Source: Calamus simplicifolius (lineage: Eukaryota; Streptophyta; Magnoliopsida; Arecales; Arecaceae). From it: DNA of 64,000 bases. The position numbers and the translations under genes were made by a program. Of this stretch, positions 1 through 10,110 are shown piece after piece (the stretch's first letter is position 1; the number at the start of each line of letters is the position of its first letter). The notes under the pieces are model-generated. The model saw only the letters and a list, made by a program, of their open reading frames with translations. It searched no databases and was not told the origin of the DNA. The DNA is taken from positions 1,021,593 to 1,085,592 of the forward strand of contig UESW01003879.1 in the NCBI GenBank assembly GCA_900491605.1, written 5' to 3'.

Positions 1-19
1 CCTACACTACAAAAAATTT

Positions 20-556
20 ATGAAATAGTGACGCAATTTAGCGACGCAAATATTCATCGCAAAATAATGACATAATTGCAACGCAATTATGACCCATGAT
101 ATCTACGACACAATTTAGTGATGCATATTATCAATCGCTACATAGCGACGAATTTAGCGACTCCAAAAAATTCTGTTGCTAAATAGCGACGCATTAAAAT
201 GCAGCACTGTTTAGCGACGTAATTTAGTGTGTCACTGTTTAGGGACGCACTAATGCGTCACTAAATAGCGACACATTAAAATGCATCGCTAAATAGTGAC
301 GCATTTTAATGCATCGCTAAATGCATCACTGTTTAGCAATGCATTAAAATGCATCGCTAAATAGCAATGCAAAATTGTGTCACTAAATTGCGATGCATTT
401 TAGTGACGCATTAAAATGCGTCACTAAACAGTAACGCACTAAATGCATCACTAAATTGCAACGCATTTTAGGGATGCATTAAAATGCATCGCTAAACAGT
501 GACGCCTTTTAATGCATCGCTGTTTAGCGACGAATTAGTGACGCATTAGCGTGTGT
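20..556. repeat. CACTA 5' subterminal repeat array
   Basis: Dense degenerate repeats built on the core AGCGACGCATT and its complement AATGCGTCGCT, in both orientations and often as palindromic pairs. In En/Spm elements such subterminal motifs bind the TNPA-type protein. The same motif recurs at 885-1100, 2155-2225 and 9765-10090, so both ends of the element carry it. Confidence 0.8.
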
Positions 557-1370
557 TACTAAATAGGATTTTAGGGTTTAAGGGTTCAGGGTTTAAGGGT
601 TCAGGGATTCACGGTTCAAAGATTCAGTGGTTCAAGGTCTAAGGGTTCAGGGGTTTAGTGGTTCAGGGTTTAAGGGTTTCAGGGTTTCAGGGGTTTAGAG
701 GAGAAGGAAGAGACTTGAAGGGGAGAAGGAAGAAAGTGAAATGCTTGATAATTCTTTCATGAATCTTTCTTGTTACAAAAAAAGTGAAGAAAACCTGACC
801 ACTTTAAGGAATATCACTACATAATATTAATTATTATACACTATAATAAATAATTTATAAAATTAATATTATAAAATATTAATTTTTAGCGATGCATAAA
901 TGCATCACTAAACAACGACTCATTTAATGCGTCACTGTTTAGCGACGCATTAAAATGCATCACTGTTTAGCGATGCATTTTAATGCGTCCCTATTTAGCG
1001 ATGAAAATTACATCACTAAATAGCGACACATTTTAATGCGTCACTGTTTAGCGATAATTTTAATTGTTGCTATTTAGCGACGCATTAGCATGTGTCACTA
1101 GGATTTTAGGGTTTAAGGGTTCAGGGGTTCAGGGTTTAAGGGTTCAAGGATTCACGGTTCAGGGATTAGGGGTTTCAGGGGTTTATATTAGGGATTTAGG
1201 GTTTAGGGTTTTAGGGTTCTAGGGGTTTTAGGGTTTTAGGATTTTAGGGTTTTAGGGTTTAGGGTTTAATTAGGGTTTAGGGTTTTATAGTTTAGGGTTT
1301 TAGATTTTAGGGTTTTAGGTTTTAGGGTTTTAGGGGTTATCGTTGGTTTAGGGTTTTTAGGGTTTAGGCT
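557..1370 (+). repeat. Degenerate telomere-like TTTAGGG repeats (two blocks) inside the CACTA
   Basis: Blocks at about 557-715 and 1103-1370 consist of GGGTTTAAGGGTTCAGGGTTT-like and TTTAGGGTTTTAGGG units, close to the plant telomere heptamer TTTAGGG but with frequent insertions and substitutions. They are separated by CACTA subterminal repeats (about 885-1100). The second block runs straight into an 18S rDNA fragment. A captured subtelomeric or rDNA-adjacent segment is one reading; local slippage of a short GGGTTT motif is the other. Confidence 0.6.
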
Positions 1371-1377
1371 GCATTCT

Positions 1378-1885
1378 CGGCACAAAGGCATGGATCAGAC
1401 TGAAGGTAGCACCGGTCCCGGGTAGGACCTTGTAGTCGGCCACTCAGGCACACCGTGGCACCACCGGTGCACACCATTCCGTGGGGCAGACTGGCCAGAA
1501 AAAAGGCCAATGTCCAACTACGAGCTTTTTAACTGCAGCAACTTAAATATACGCTATTGGAGCTGGAATTACCTCGGCTACTGGCACCAGACTTGCCTTG
1601 CAATGGATCCTTGTTAAGGGATTTAGATTGTATTAGATTGTACTCAATCTAATTACCAGACTCGAAGAGCTGATCGGTATTGTTATTTATTGTCACTACC
1701 TTCCCCGTGTCAGGATTGGGTAATTTGTGCGCCTACTGCCTTACTTAGATGTGGTAGCCATTTCTTAGGCTCCCTCTCCTAAATCGATCCATAATTCTCT
1801 ATCACCCGTCACCATCATGGTAGGCCCCTACTCATCTCTTGATTTAGGGGGAAGACGGGAGCGGCACAAGGCCGAGCCCGACCCC
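1378..1885 (-). rRNA. Captured 18S rRNA gene fragment, nonfunctional
   Basis: Read on the minus strand, about 1512-1830 matches a conserved part of eukaryotic 18S rRNA. Recognisable stretches include AGCTCGTAGTTGGA-type sequence, GCGTATATTTAAGTTG, CCAGCAGCCGAGGTAATTCC (changed from the usual GCGG), and ACCCAATCCTGACACGGGG. About 1378-1511 corresponds by position to variable region V4, which does not look like the angiosperm V4 I know. Differences include a short duplication of TTAGATTGTA at about 1623-1645. The fragment covers roughly a quarter of an 18S gene, and similarity fades after about 1885. It is embedded in a CACTA element and has no 5.8S, 26S or promoter beside it. Confidence 0.8.
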
Positions 1886-2083
1886 CTGATCGGCCACCAG
1901 GGAGGTAACCCGCGATAAGATATCGAAGCGCCACAGAGGACAGAGGAGGGGAGAAAGGGGCAGCAGCGCCACCCATGGGAGGTTCCCGAAGGAAGCAGAC
2001 ATGTAACATCGCGGCCACCCACATCACCCCGGGGCTCCAACGAAACGAGTGGCATATATTACAATATATCAATATATAAAATT
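1886..2083. other. GC-rich segment of unknown origin next to the 18S fragment
   Basis: GC-rich sequence with no match I recognise. It follows the 18S fragment directly and ends at the AT-rich direct repeat at about 2084. It may be further captured DNA. An open frame of 85 codons on the minus strand (1815-2072) overlaps the rDNA and has no recognisable domain. Confidence 0.4.
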
Positions 2084-2214
2084 ATCACTATATAATATTA
2101 AATATTATACACTATAATAATTACTAAATAAAATTAATATTATAAAATATTAATATTTAGTGATGCATAATTGCGTCACTATTTAGCGACGCATATTTAA
2201 TGTGTCTCTAAATA

Positions 2215-2640
2215 GTGATGCCTATAGCGACGTGGCCGTGGCCGTGGCCGCCTGGCGGCCGACCATGGCCTAGCCATAGTCCATGGCTAGGCCACGGCCA
2301 AGGGAAAAAAAAATTAAAAAACCCCCCTTCCCCTGCTCCCCCTCCCCTCTCGCCGGCCATGGCCGGGGCCGTGCCCGCGCTCGCCAGCCAGGTCATGGCT
2401 AAGGAAAAAAAAATTTTAAACCACCCCCCCCCCCCCCGCCCCTCCCCCTATCGCCGTGGCCTAGCCACAGTCCGGGCCAAAAAAAAATTAAAACACCCCA
2501 CCCCCACCGAGCCCCCCTACCCCTCTATTAGGCCGGCCATAGCCTTGGCCTGGCGCCCGATCGAGGCCTGGACACACCCCGTGGCCAGGCCAGGGGCATT
2601 AAAAAAAAACCCAACCATGGGCCTAAAAAAATTTATTATG
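2215..2640. repeat. GC-rich low-complexity block with GGCCATGGCC-type inverted repeats
   Basis: Alternating GGCCGTGGCC/GGCCATGGCC motifs and tracts of A or C (for example about 2306-2320 and 2423-2437). Short inverted repeats such as GCCTAGCCATAG / CCATGGCTAGGCC lie near 2265-2295. A 142-codon open frame (2215-2643) crosses it, but the product would be Pro/Lys-rich low complexity and I do not consider it a gene. Confidence 0.5.
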
Positions 2641-2649
2641 TAATATAAT

Positions 2650-3110
2650 CATTACCTACGCTATCTATGATCCGTGGCTTGGATGGTTTGTTGCTTATGG
2701 CTGGTGGATTTAGTTCTCTAGACCTTTCTGTGCCACTTGCTGAGTTATATGTTGCATGGGCTGGCATATCCTACGTTATCTGTAGCATGGGTATTCGCAG
2801 CCTTATTGTTGTGGGAGACTCTATTACTGTTGTCCGCTAGCTTTGGCAGGATGCAGGCGACCCTATGCCGACCAACCCTTTGTTATGCGATATCAGGGCT
2901 ATGCTCCATCAGGCTTATAGTGTCTAGATTCGGCATGTTTATCGGGAAGCAAACTCAGCGGCTGACTGGGTTACAGCTCGGGTTGCCCACCATTCTGGTC
3001 CCTGGTTATAGAGGTCAGGAGACTCTTGTCCTATGGTTCTTACCCAGATTTTGTATTCTGATATATCGGGATTGACTCACCCTAGACTGGTGTGATCGCC
3101 CGCCTTTAAC
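2650..3110 (+). pseudogene. Captured RNase H-like (RVT_3) fragment from a LINE or plant RNase H-like gene
   Basis: In one frame, with stops, the plus strand encodes the features of the plant RNase H-like domain found at the C-terminus of LINE ORF2 and in small plant RNase H-like genes: an AELYVAWAGI segment, then SLIVVGDSITVV, then HVYREANSAADWV. Order and spacing match the family: the acidic residue of the ExxA helix, the D of the GDS motif, and the REAN..AD helix. The N-terminal DG strand is not seen, so it is a fragment. A second copy of this kind of domain lies at about 31318-31690 in the LINE remnant; the two are diverged. The fragment is inside the CACTA and probably captured. Confidence 0.65.
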
Positions 3111-4272
3111 AAAAAAAATAATTAATGATTGCAATATAACATCATTGTAATATTGACGAATTAGTGATTCTGATAGTAAATTAATTAAATAAATTTTTAA
3201 ATGATTAATTAGTGCTTTTGTATTAAATTAATTAAGCCATGATTAATTAGTGGTTTTTATATAATTATTGTTGAATTTATCATCATGTTAAACTATGCAT
3301 GGTAGTTTATTGGTGAACATCTTACATATATTGTTGCATCTTATTTTTTGTTATGAAATGGTTTTGACTTTGACTTTGATTTAAGTTACAAGAACATGAT
3401 ATATTGGGATATGTTATTTTAGTAATGAGATTATGTATGACCTTAATAGATGTATGATGTAGGATATTGAGGTATTACACTTAAGGATTTCGTGGTGTAT
3501 CATATGTGCCACGGTTGATGTGTTATGAAAATTTTTGGTCCAGCCTATCTAATATTAAAACCATAGTATTATTAGATAATACTATACATAAATATTGGAT
3601 TAAGGTTATTATCTTGGACATAATAATATTACGAAGTTAGTGACTACATACCTTAATCAAATATATATAATAGTCAAGAAAACTTTTTTACAAGCATAAG
3701 TTTGATTGTTTTGGGAATTGAATATTATTTCTCGCAGCACTATAACCTTTAGACCCGTTTGAGATTTGCAAGACTTAGTCTTACAAATTCTCAAATTGTT
3801 CTAGTGGATAGTTTGAGATTATTTTTGCGATATGTTAGTCTGCTATTAGTTATCGTCGGTTGAGATTACGGTTTGTATTTCTTCATACGTTCTCCTAGTG
3901 TGGCATATATGCCACACATTTAGGAAAACATATGGAAAAATGATGCTAAAGTTTTAATGTAAATGATGATAATTAATAGAAGAATAACATATCATAGAAA
4001 ATAATCTTGAATAATATAGGGTCTTATCTTTTAGATATGAAGTGAAGGTGGAATTAATTTAGGACACTTGCATACTTGTGAAGTCTCACGAACTCCACGT
4101 GGCATGGCCTTGCAGGGCAGGGACCTTAGCAGGGCCTGGCCTAATAAATTGGTTGCAATCATTAAAAATAAAATTGATTTATTATTATAAATTATTTAAA
4201 TAGTTATTATTTACCTTAGATGTGTAAAAAAAATTAGTTATATATTTATTAATACTAATATAGTTTTATGTT
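3111..4272. other. AT-rich CACTA interior without recognisable coding sequence; 20-bp palindrome at 3898-3917
   Basis: AT-rich, no coding signal I can support. It holds a perfect 20-bp palindrome with arms GTGTGGCATA and TATGCCACAC at 3898-3917. A related half-site, CATATGTGCCAC, lies near 3498-3509. The segment ends at the first transposase-associated exon. Confidence 0.5.
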
Positions 4273-7200
4273 GTGGTTTTCTTTAATAGTTTACCAAAAA
4301 ATTGTATAAGTTGGTCAAAAATGAGCGGGCCTCGCTCGTGGATGTATGTAAAGATAAAAAATGGCTTGCTTAATCTAGGTTTCTTGAATAGATTGGAAGA
4401 ATTTATTGGATTTGCATGTAGCCAACCTGAATGGATGGATGGGCCTACGATTATGTGGCCCTACAACTTATACAGGTGTCAGAATAAAGCTTACAAGGAT
4501 GTTGAAACTATGAAAGTGCATTTGTATAAAAAAAAAGTTTGTTCCAAATTATGATGTTTGGTACTATCATGGTGAAACAGAGGAAATGGGTGCAGCTGTC
4601 ATAAGACAACAGGTTTCAATTCCCATTGATGAACCATGTGTGAATTTAAACAGATATGAAGAAATGATGATAAATGCATCGGGTAATGAATTCAATTATA
4701 ATATATTTATGGAAGAACCAAATCCAGATGCACAGAAATTTTATGATATGCTACGTTCTGCAAATCAAGAATTATATCCTGGTTGTGAGAGTCATTCCCA
4801 ATTGTCTATGGTTACTTGGTTGTTGAATATTAAGGCAGAACATCAATTATCAGAAAAGGCGTTCAATGTTGTAGCTGGATTAATGAAGTTTTGCCAAATG
4901 ATAATGTTGTAGCAAATAGTTTTTACTCAACGAAGAAGTTGTTGCGTGGCCTTGGGCTTCTAGTCAATAAGATCGATTGTTGCTTGAACAATTGTATGAT
5001 ATATTGGGGTGAAGACTCAGACCTGAGATATTGTAAGATTTATGGGCAATCAAGGTACACCAATGATGAAGGGGGAGTTAGTACAAGTAGAAGGAAAAGT
5101 ATGCCTTACAAGAGGATGCATTACTTTCCTCTTACTCTATGCCTGCAGAGATTATACAGATCTGAGGTTACAGCTCCTGATATGAGATGGCATGCCGAAC
5201 ATGAATCTAAAGAAGTTGAAATGCAGCATCCATCATATTCAAAAGCTTGAAAACATTTCAATGAGAATCATCCTGATTTCGCCGAAGATATAAAGAATGT
5301 GAGATTAGGTCTTTATACCGATGACTTCCAACCATTTGGTCAAGCGGGCCAACAATATTCATGTTGGCCCGTGATACTGACTATATATAACCTTCCTCCA
5401 TGGAAGTGCATAAAAGATATTGCAATGTTTTTGACAGTTTTGGTTCCAAGACTATTAAATCCAAAGAAAAAGATTGATGTTTTCTTGCAACCGTTGGTGG
5501 CCGAATTAAAAATGTTATGAAAAACAAGAGTCATAACTTACGACATTTCTATAAAACAAAATTTCATCATGAGAGCTGCTTTGATGTGGATAATAAGTGA
5601 CTTCCCAGCATATGCAATGTTGTCTGGTTGGAGCACTGCTGGGCGTATGGCGTGCCTTTACTGCATGAATGATTCTGATGCATTCATATTGCAGAAGAGT
5701 AGTAAGTAGTCATGGTTTGATAATCATAGAAAGTTTTTGCCTCCAAATCATCCTTATAGGCAGAACTTGATCGCCTTCCGGAAGAACAAAGCAGTCATAA
5801 AATTTGCCGAACCAGTTAGGTCTGGCACAAGTATATTTGATACTATAGAGCATTTGGGGTTGAGGTATGCTTAGAAAGCATATGCAGATGGAGTAAATGG
5901 CCGTATATGTAAAGAACACAACCGGAAGAAGCAGAGTATTTTTTGAGATCTGCCGTATTGGAGGACAAATCTCATCCGGCATAACTTGGATGTTATGCAC
6001 ATTGAGAAAAAATTCTTTGATAACATATTTAACACGGTGCTAAACATTCCGAAAAAACCAAAGACACTGCAAAGTCGAGAGAAGACTTAATCAGTATTGC
6101 ACAAGAGCTGATTTGAGAAGGAATGCTGACAGGACCTATCCTAAAGCCTGTTACACTCTTGACAGAAATTCATGAGAAGTTTTATGTAACTGGGTTATAG
6201 GCTTAAAATTTTTAAATGGTTATGCTTCAAATATCAGTAGGTGTATGGACATGCATAAGCTCAAGTTGTTTGGCATGAAGAGTCATAACTGCCATATTTT
6301 CATGCAACGGTTATTGCCTATAGCTTTTCATGAGTTACTTCCGCACCATGTGGGAAGGCATTGACGGAGCTCAGCTTGTTCTTCAAGGGTTATCTGCTAC
6401 AGTCATTATTTCTGCATCTATGGCAAGGCTTGAGGAGAAAATTTTAATTATTTTATGCAAGCTGGAGCGAATATTTCCTTCAACTTTTTTTGACTCAATG
6501 GAGCATTTATCGGTTCACTTGCCATACGAAGCGAGTATAGCTGGTCCCGTGCAGTATCGCTGAATGTATCCTTTTGAGATGTAAATATATTAATAATCAG
6601 TAGTAAATGTTGACATTTCAAATATTATTTTATTGCGAGAAAGTTGGTTTATTTTATTTCTGACCTTTACATATAGGTACCTTAAGAAGTTAAAAAATAA
6701 TGTGCGTAATAAGACAAGGGTTGAAGGTTCTATATGCAATGCACTCTTGGTTGAAGAAGTTTCAGCTTTTGCCTCTCATTACTTTGAGAGTCACGTCCAC
6801 ACGAGGAGCCAAAATCTTGATCGTAACGATGACGTATGTGTGGACAAAGGAGAACCTAATGATGGTAGAATATCAGTTTTTAAAGGTATCGGCCGTTCAT
6901 TTGGAAGGCAGAAGTCAAGAGACTTGAGCGATGTGGAGTATAATGCAGCACATTATTATATCCTAATGAACTATAGAGAAGTCGATCCATACATTGAGTA
7001 AGTATATACTTCACTACTTTAAATTATAATGTATCTCACTATTTAATTGCTAACAAAAGTTTTAATTGTTATCATCCCTTAAAGATGTTTTGTAATATAG
7101 ACAACGATAGATGAATCTCAACATCAGCCAAATTGCCATTGGGCAGAAGTTAGAAATGGAGTTTGCTTACTGGTTTTATGAATATGTGAGTATCTATCAG

Positions 7201-8040
7201 TCAACCTAATCAATAATGGCTTTTATTTTTCGAATTGGTTGTGAATAGCTTATTAATAATTTATAGGTAAATGGTCCATGGTTCACAATCGACAATATTT
7301 TTATTAAATGTCTAGCGTAATAGCCATTGAAGACCGTAACAACCTCTATTGGCTATTTTGTTAATGGGTACAAATTTCAAATTGAATGACTAGCATCTTC
7401 AAGAGGCATGCGGAACTGGGGTGTGTGTCAAAGAAGAAAGTGTTGGAGCAAATATACAGGATTATTGCAGAAGTTAGTAGAGGTGGTTGAAGTTGAATAT
7501 CCCGGTTGGCCTATAAAATGATTCGTATTGTTTCATTGTGATTAGTTTGATCCGACAGTTCCTGTGGGTAAAAGGGTTCATAACGACTACAATCTAGTTG
7601 AAGTCAACCATCACCGAAGATTGCAGAAATATGAACCATTCATCCTTACATCCCAAGCTCAGCAAGTGTTTTACTGCGGATATCCAAGTTTGCGCAATGA
7701 TAAGTGAGATTGGTGGGCTGTTTCTAAAATCGTCCCACATTTAGCAATCATATCAGACGAGAGTTCATCAAGTCAATCACCTGAGTGCCCTGCATTTCAA
7801 GAGGATAAGATGGAAATGCATGTAATTGAGGATGACACAAGGGCTCCTGAAACATTAGTTAGAGATCCAAATGGTGATGTCCAAGAAATTGATGATGCAA
7901 ATGTTCAGTTTCCTCTCGATGATAATGGCACTGAATCACAATCCGATACGGCATCGGATGTTGAACCAACATTTGTAAACCAAAGACACCGATTAAACAT
8001 AGAGGTTTATTCAATTTTAATTTATTTTTATAAGTGCTAA
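4273..8040 (+). pseudogene. TNP2-type CACTA transposase, decayed
   Basis: TNP2 proteins catalyse excision and integration of En/Spm elements. Fragments appear in the family order. About 4320-4530 is the transposase-associated N-terminal domain (SWMYV, FIGFACSQPEWMDG, ykcRCQNK-type Cys, then HLYKK). A frameshift falls at the A-run near 4527-4536. About 4550-4905 is the acidic linker. About 4905-6060 is the TNP2 core, with GLYTDDFQPFGQ, ISDFPAYAMLSGWSTAG, LYCMNDSDAF and LDVMHIEKKFFDN. About 6210-6600 is a DUF4218-like part with many stops. About 6675-7000 is the linker VRNKTRVEGSICNA to YILMNYREVDPYIE. About 7266-7740 is a DUF4216-like part, and an acidic tail runs to about 8004. There are many stops and at least two frameshifts, so no protein is expected. 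Exons cannot be set exactly because decay and introns are mixed. Confidence 0.85.
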
Positions 8041-8100
8041 ATTTTTACATATTCAATCATTATTCATAATTATATTGCATGAATCTTTAGTATTTTCAGT

Positions 8101-9592
8101 ATGTCGGGCCGAGATAGATCTTCTGCTGACGGATAGAGCGAGCAGGGAGGTAGCCCTGCCGCATCAGATCACTTCATGAGCATTGGAGATGGAGAGTTCA
8201 GATTTACAGCCTTTGAGTCTCATAGCCGATCGGCACAGACATCTGAGAGTTCTTCCTATGCTAGCCACACCGTACTTCGACTAGATGCTGATGGGCAGTA
8301 AGTATATACTAATTGTAAATATATGTTTATGTTTTAAGTCAATTACTTATGAACATAAATTTTTGTAATAGCTTCATTGAGTAGCATACTCTATCGAGCC
8401 GGATCAACTCCATATTCCAGAGGCGTGCTGATCCCACTGGCTACAATTAGCACCAAGTATCTGTGGCCATGAGGGAGTTTTATTTTTTAGAGTTTCAGGT
8501 AAACTTTTATAATACAATTTATCACTGATATAAAATTTCCTAATCTTAATATATTCTTAAACTAACCGTTTATTTTAATGCAGAAAAAGTTTACATGGGA
8601 CCCTGCCATCCATGATGTCGTTAGGGCAACATGGAATGCTCTTGCAGCACGCCGATACTCTAACATGCTTCATCATTGGAGGAGATCGGATGAGCATTCT
8701 GCGCATGTGCCGAAGGGTATTTGGCATGATTGGCAATAGGTGTGGCAGTTTGAGGCCGGACAAAGGAGGTCCATATCAGCCACCATGACCGTCGATCCGA
8801 AAAGGGCGGTCGTGGCACGGGTCTCTCCTGCCACACTGCGGGATCCATTTTGATTCAGGAGCATAGACGTCGTATAGTAAGAAAATATAAATATTTTAAT
8901 TACTAATTTAGTCATTTACAAATACTTACATTTATATCATTTCTTCTGCTTTTGTAGTCTGAGCAGGAGGGCAGAGATCCTAGTGAGTTTTGCCTATTCA
9001 GGGCGACACACATCAAGAAGGATGGTTCCTGGGTCAATGCACGATCACAGAAGGTTGCGGTAAGAAATTAACCTTATATTGTATCTATTTAATTTCTAAA
9101 ATTTTATTCAAGTTAATATAATGATTCATTTATCGTTGATTCTATAATTCAAAGGCACAAGTCAAGGAGCTTCAGTCCCAGGCATCGCAGGTCGACTCCA
9201 CTGATGGGGGGTCGCCCGTCGAACTCTCACAAGAGGAGAGTCGATATGTGTTTTTGGAAGTTGTTGGTGCCCAGCCGTGAGACCGTAGGGTCCATGGTCT
9301 GGGTACTAAAGCTTCTAGATATTTTTCCCATCAGGGCTCCAGTTTGCATTATTCTGGCGATATTTCTACCGAGCATTTAGATGACATTCGAAGATCTATT
9401 ACGAAGGAGGTTCGATAGGAGGTTCAGCAGGAGATTCGGCAAGAGTTCGACTAGCGCATGGGAGGCCTTCAGCAAGAGCTTGCAGACATGAGAGAGTAGA
9501 TGCGTCAGATGCAGGATTTGGTTCATCTCATGTCGCAGGGTTCATTCCAGCCTCCGTAGCCTTTCCGTGATCGTGATAGTTCAAATTCCTAA
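8101..9592 (+). pseudogene. Second CACTA gene, plant transposase (Ptta/En-Spm, Transposase_24-like), decayed
   Basis: Begins with an ATG after an intron-like AT-rich stretch, then a Ser-rich N-terminus. Conserved fragments follow: KFTWDPAIHDVVRATWNALA near 8586, HWRRSDEHSAHVPKGIW near 8671, SEQEGRDPSEFCLFRATHI near 8958 and KDGSWVNARSQKVA near 9020. A glutamine/glutamate-rich C-terminus with likely coiled coil lies near 9390-9560. In CACTA elements this second gene supplies the TNPA-like DNA-binding protein for the subterminal repeats. At least six stops interrupt the frame (for example near 8738, 8853, 9280, 9416 and 9453), so it is dead. AT-rich gaps near 8290-8370, 8500-8580, 8880-8955 and 9062-9152 look like introns. 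Confidence 0.75.
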
Positions 9593-9764
9593 TGTATTTT
9601 TTTCTTTACTACTTATGTTTTGTATATAAAAATTTTAAATTATTAATATATTAAATTTTTATATATTATTAAAATTTTGTGATGAATGTTTTGATCAATA
9701 TTTGAATGCAATAAAATTGTATTAATATTTTTAATTTATAATATTTTAAATTTAATAAAAAATT

Positions 9765-10090
9765 AATTAGTGACGCTATTGTGATGGAAACTTTTTTGTC
9801 GTAATAATTTTTAAAAAAATTAAATTATTAATTTTGTGACATAATTGCGATGCAATTAGTCACAATATTGCGATGTAATCGGGAGTCGCTAATGCGTCAC
9901 TAAATTCCGATGACTTCAGTTTAGTCGCAAATTAGTGACGCATTTTTTTCCATCGCTAGGCGTCGCTATTTAGCGATGCAATTGCGATGGATTGCTGTTT
10001 ACGACGAAAGTTCACAGCGACGCATTATTCACAACGATGCCCAAAATGCGTCGCTAAAATTGATTTAGTGATGCCAAAATGCATCGCTAA
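9765..10090. repeat. CACTA 3' subterminal repeat array
   Basis: Same AGCGACGCATT/AATGCGTCGCT motif family as the 5' end, in both orientations, finishing at the right terminal inverted repeat (about 10092-10110). Confidence 0.8.
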
Positions 10091-10110
10091 AATTAATTTT
10101 TCTTGTAGTG

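Larger units (their letters stand above)
826..2166. repeat. Direct repeat pair flanking the telomere-like/rDNA insert
   Basis: An AT-rich segment of about 80 bp (about 826-905), containing ATTATACACTATAATAA and ATTATAAAATATTAAT, recurs at about 2084-2166 in the same orientation. Both copies run into a subterminal CACTA motif (AGCGATGCATAAATGC and AGTGATGCATAATTGC). The telomere-like block and 18S fragment lie between the copies. This suggests the segment entered by duplication of CACTA end sequence or by unequal exchange. Confidence 0.65.
5..10110 (+). mobile_element. CACTA (En/Spm) DNA transposon, complete ends, decayed coding region
   Basis: The left end reads CACTACAAAAAATTT and the right end, on the other strand, reads CACTACAAGAAAAATT, the terminal inverted repeat that names the CACTA superfamily. 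The trinucleotide CTA is duplicated at 2-4 and 10111-10113, the 3-bp target duplication expected of this superfamily. Inside are subterminal repeats at both ends, remnants of a TNP2-type transposase (about 4273-8040) and of a second plant transposase-like gene (about 8101-9592). Both are full of stops, so the copy is not autonomous. The 3' flank continues as gag of a Tat-type gypsy element, so the CACTA landed in that element; the rest of the gypsy 5' part would lie left of the window. Between 560 and 3110 the element carries material foreign to CACTA elements: telomere-like repeats, an 18S rDNA piece and an RNase H-like fragment. Confidence 0.93.

Noticed and set aside
1378..1885. Functional rRNA gene
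   Set aside because: Only a quarter of the 18S, with changes in invariant positions, embedded in a transposon.
1815..2072. Minus-strand 85-codon open frame
   Set aside because: Overlaps the rDNA fragment and GC-rich filler; no domain.
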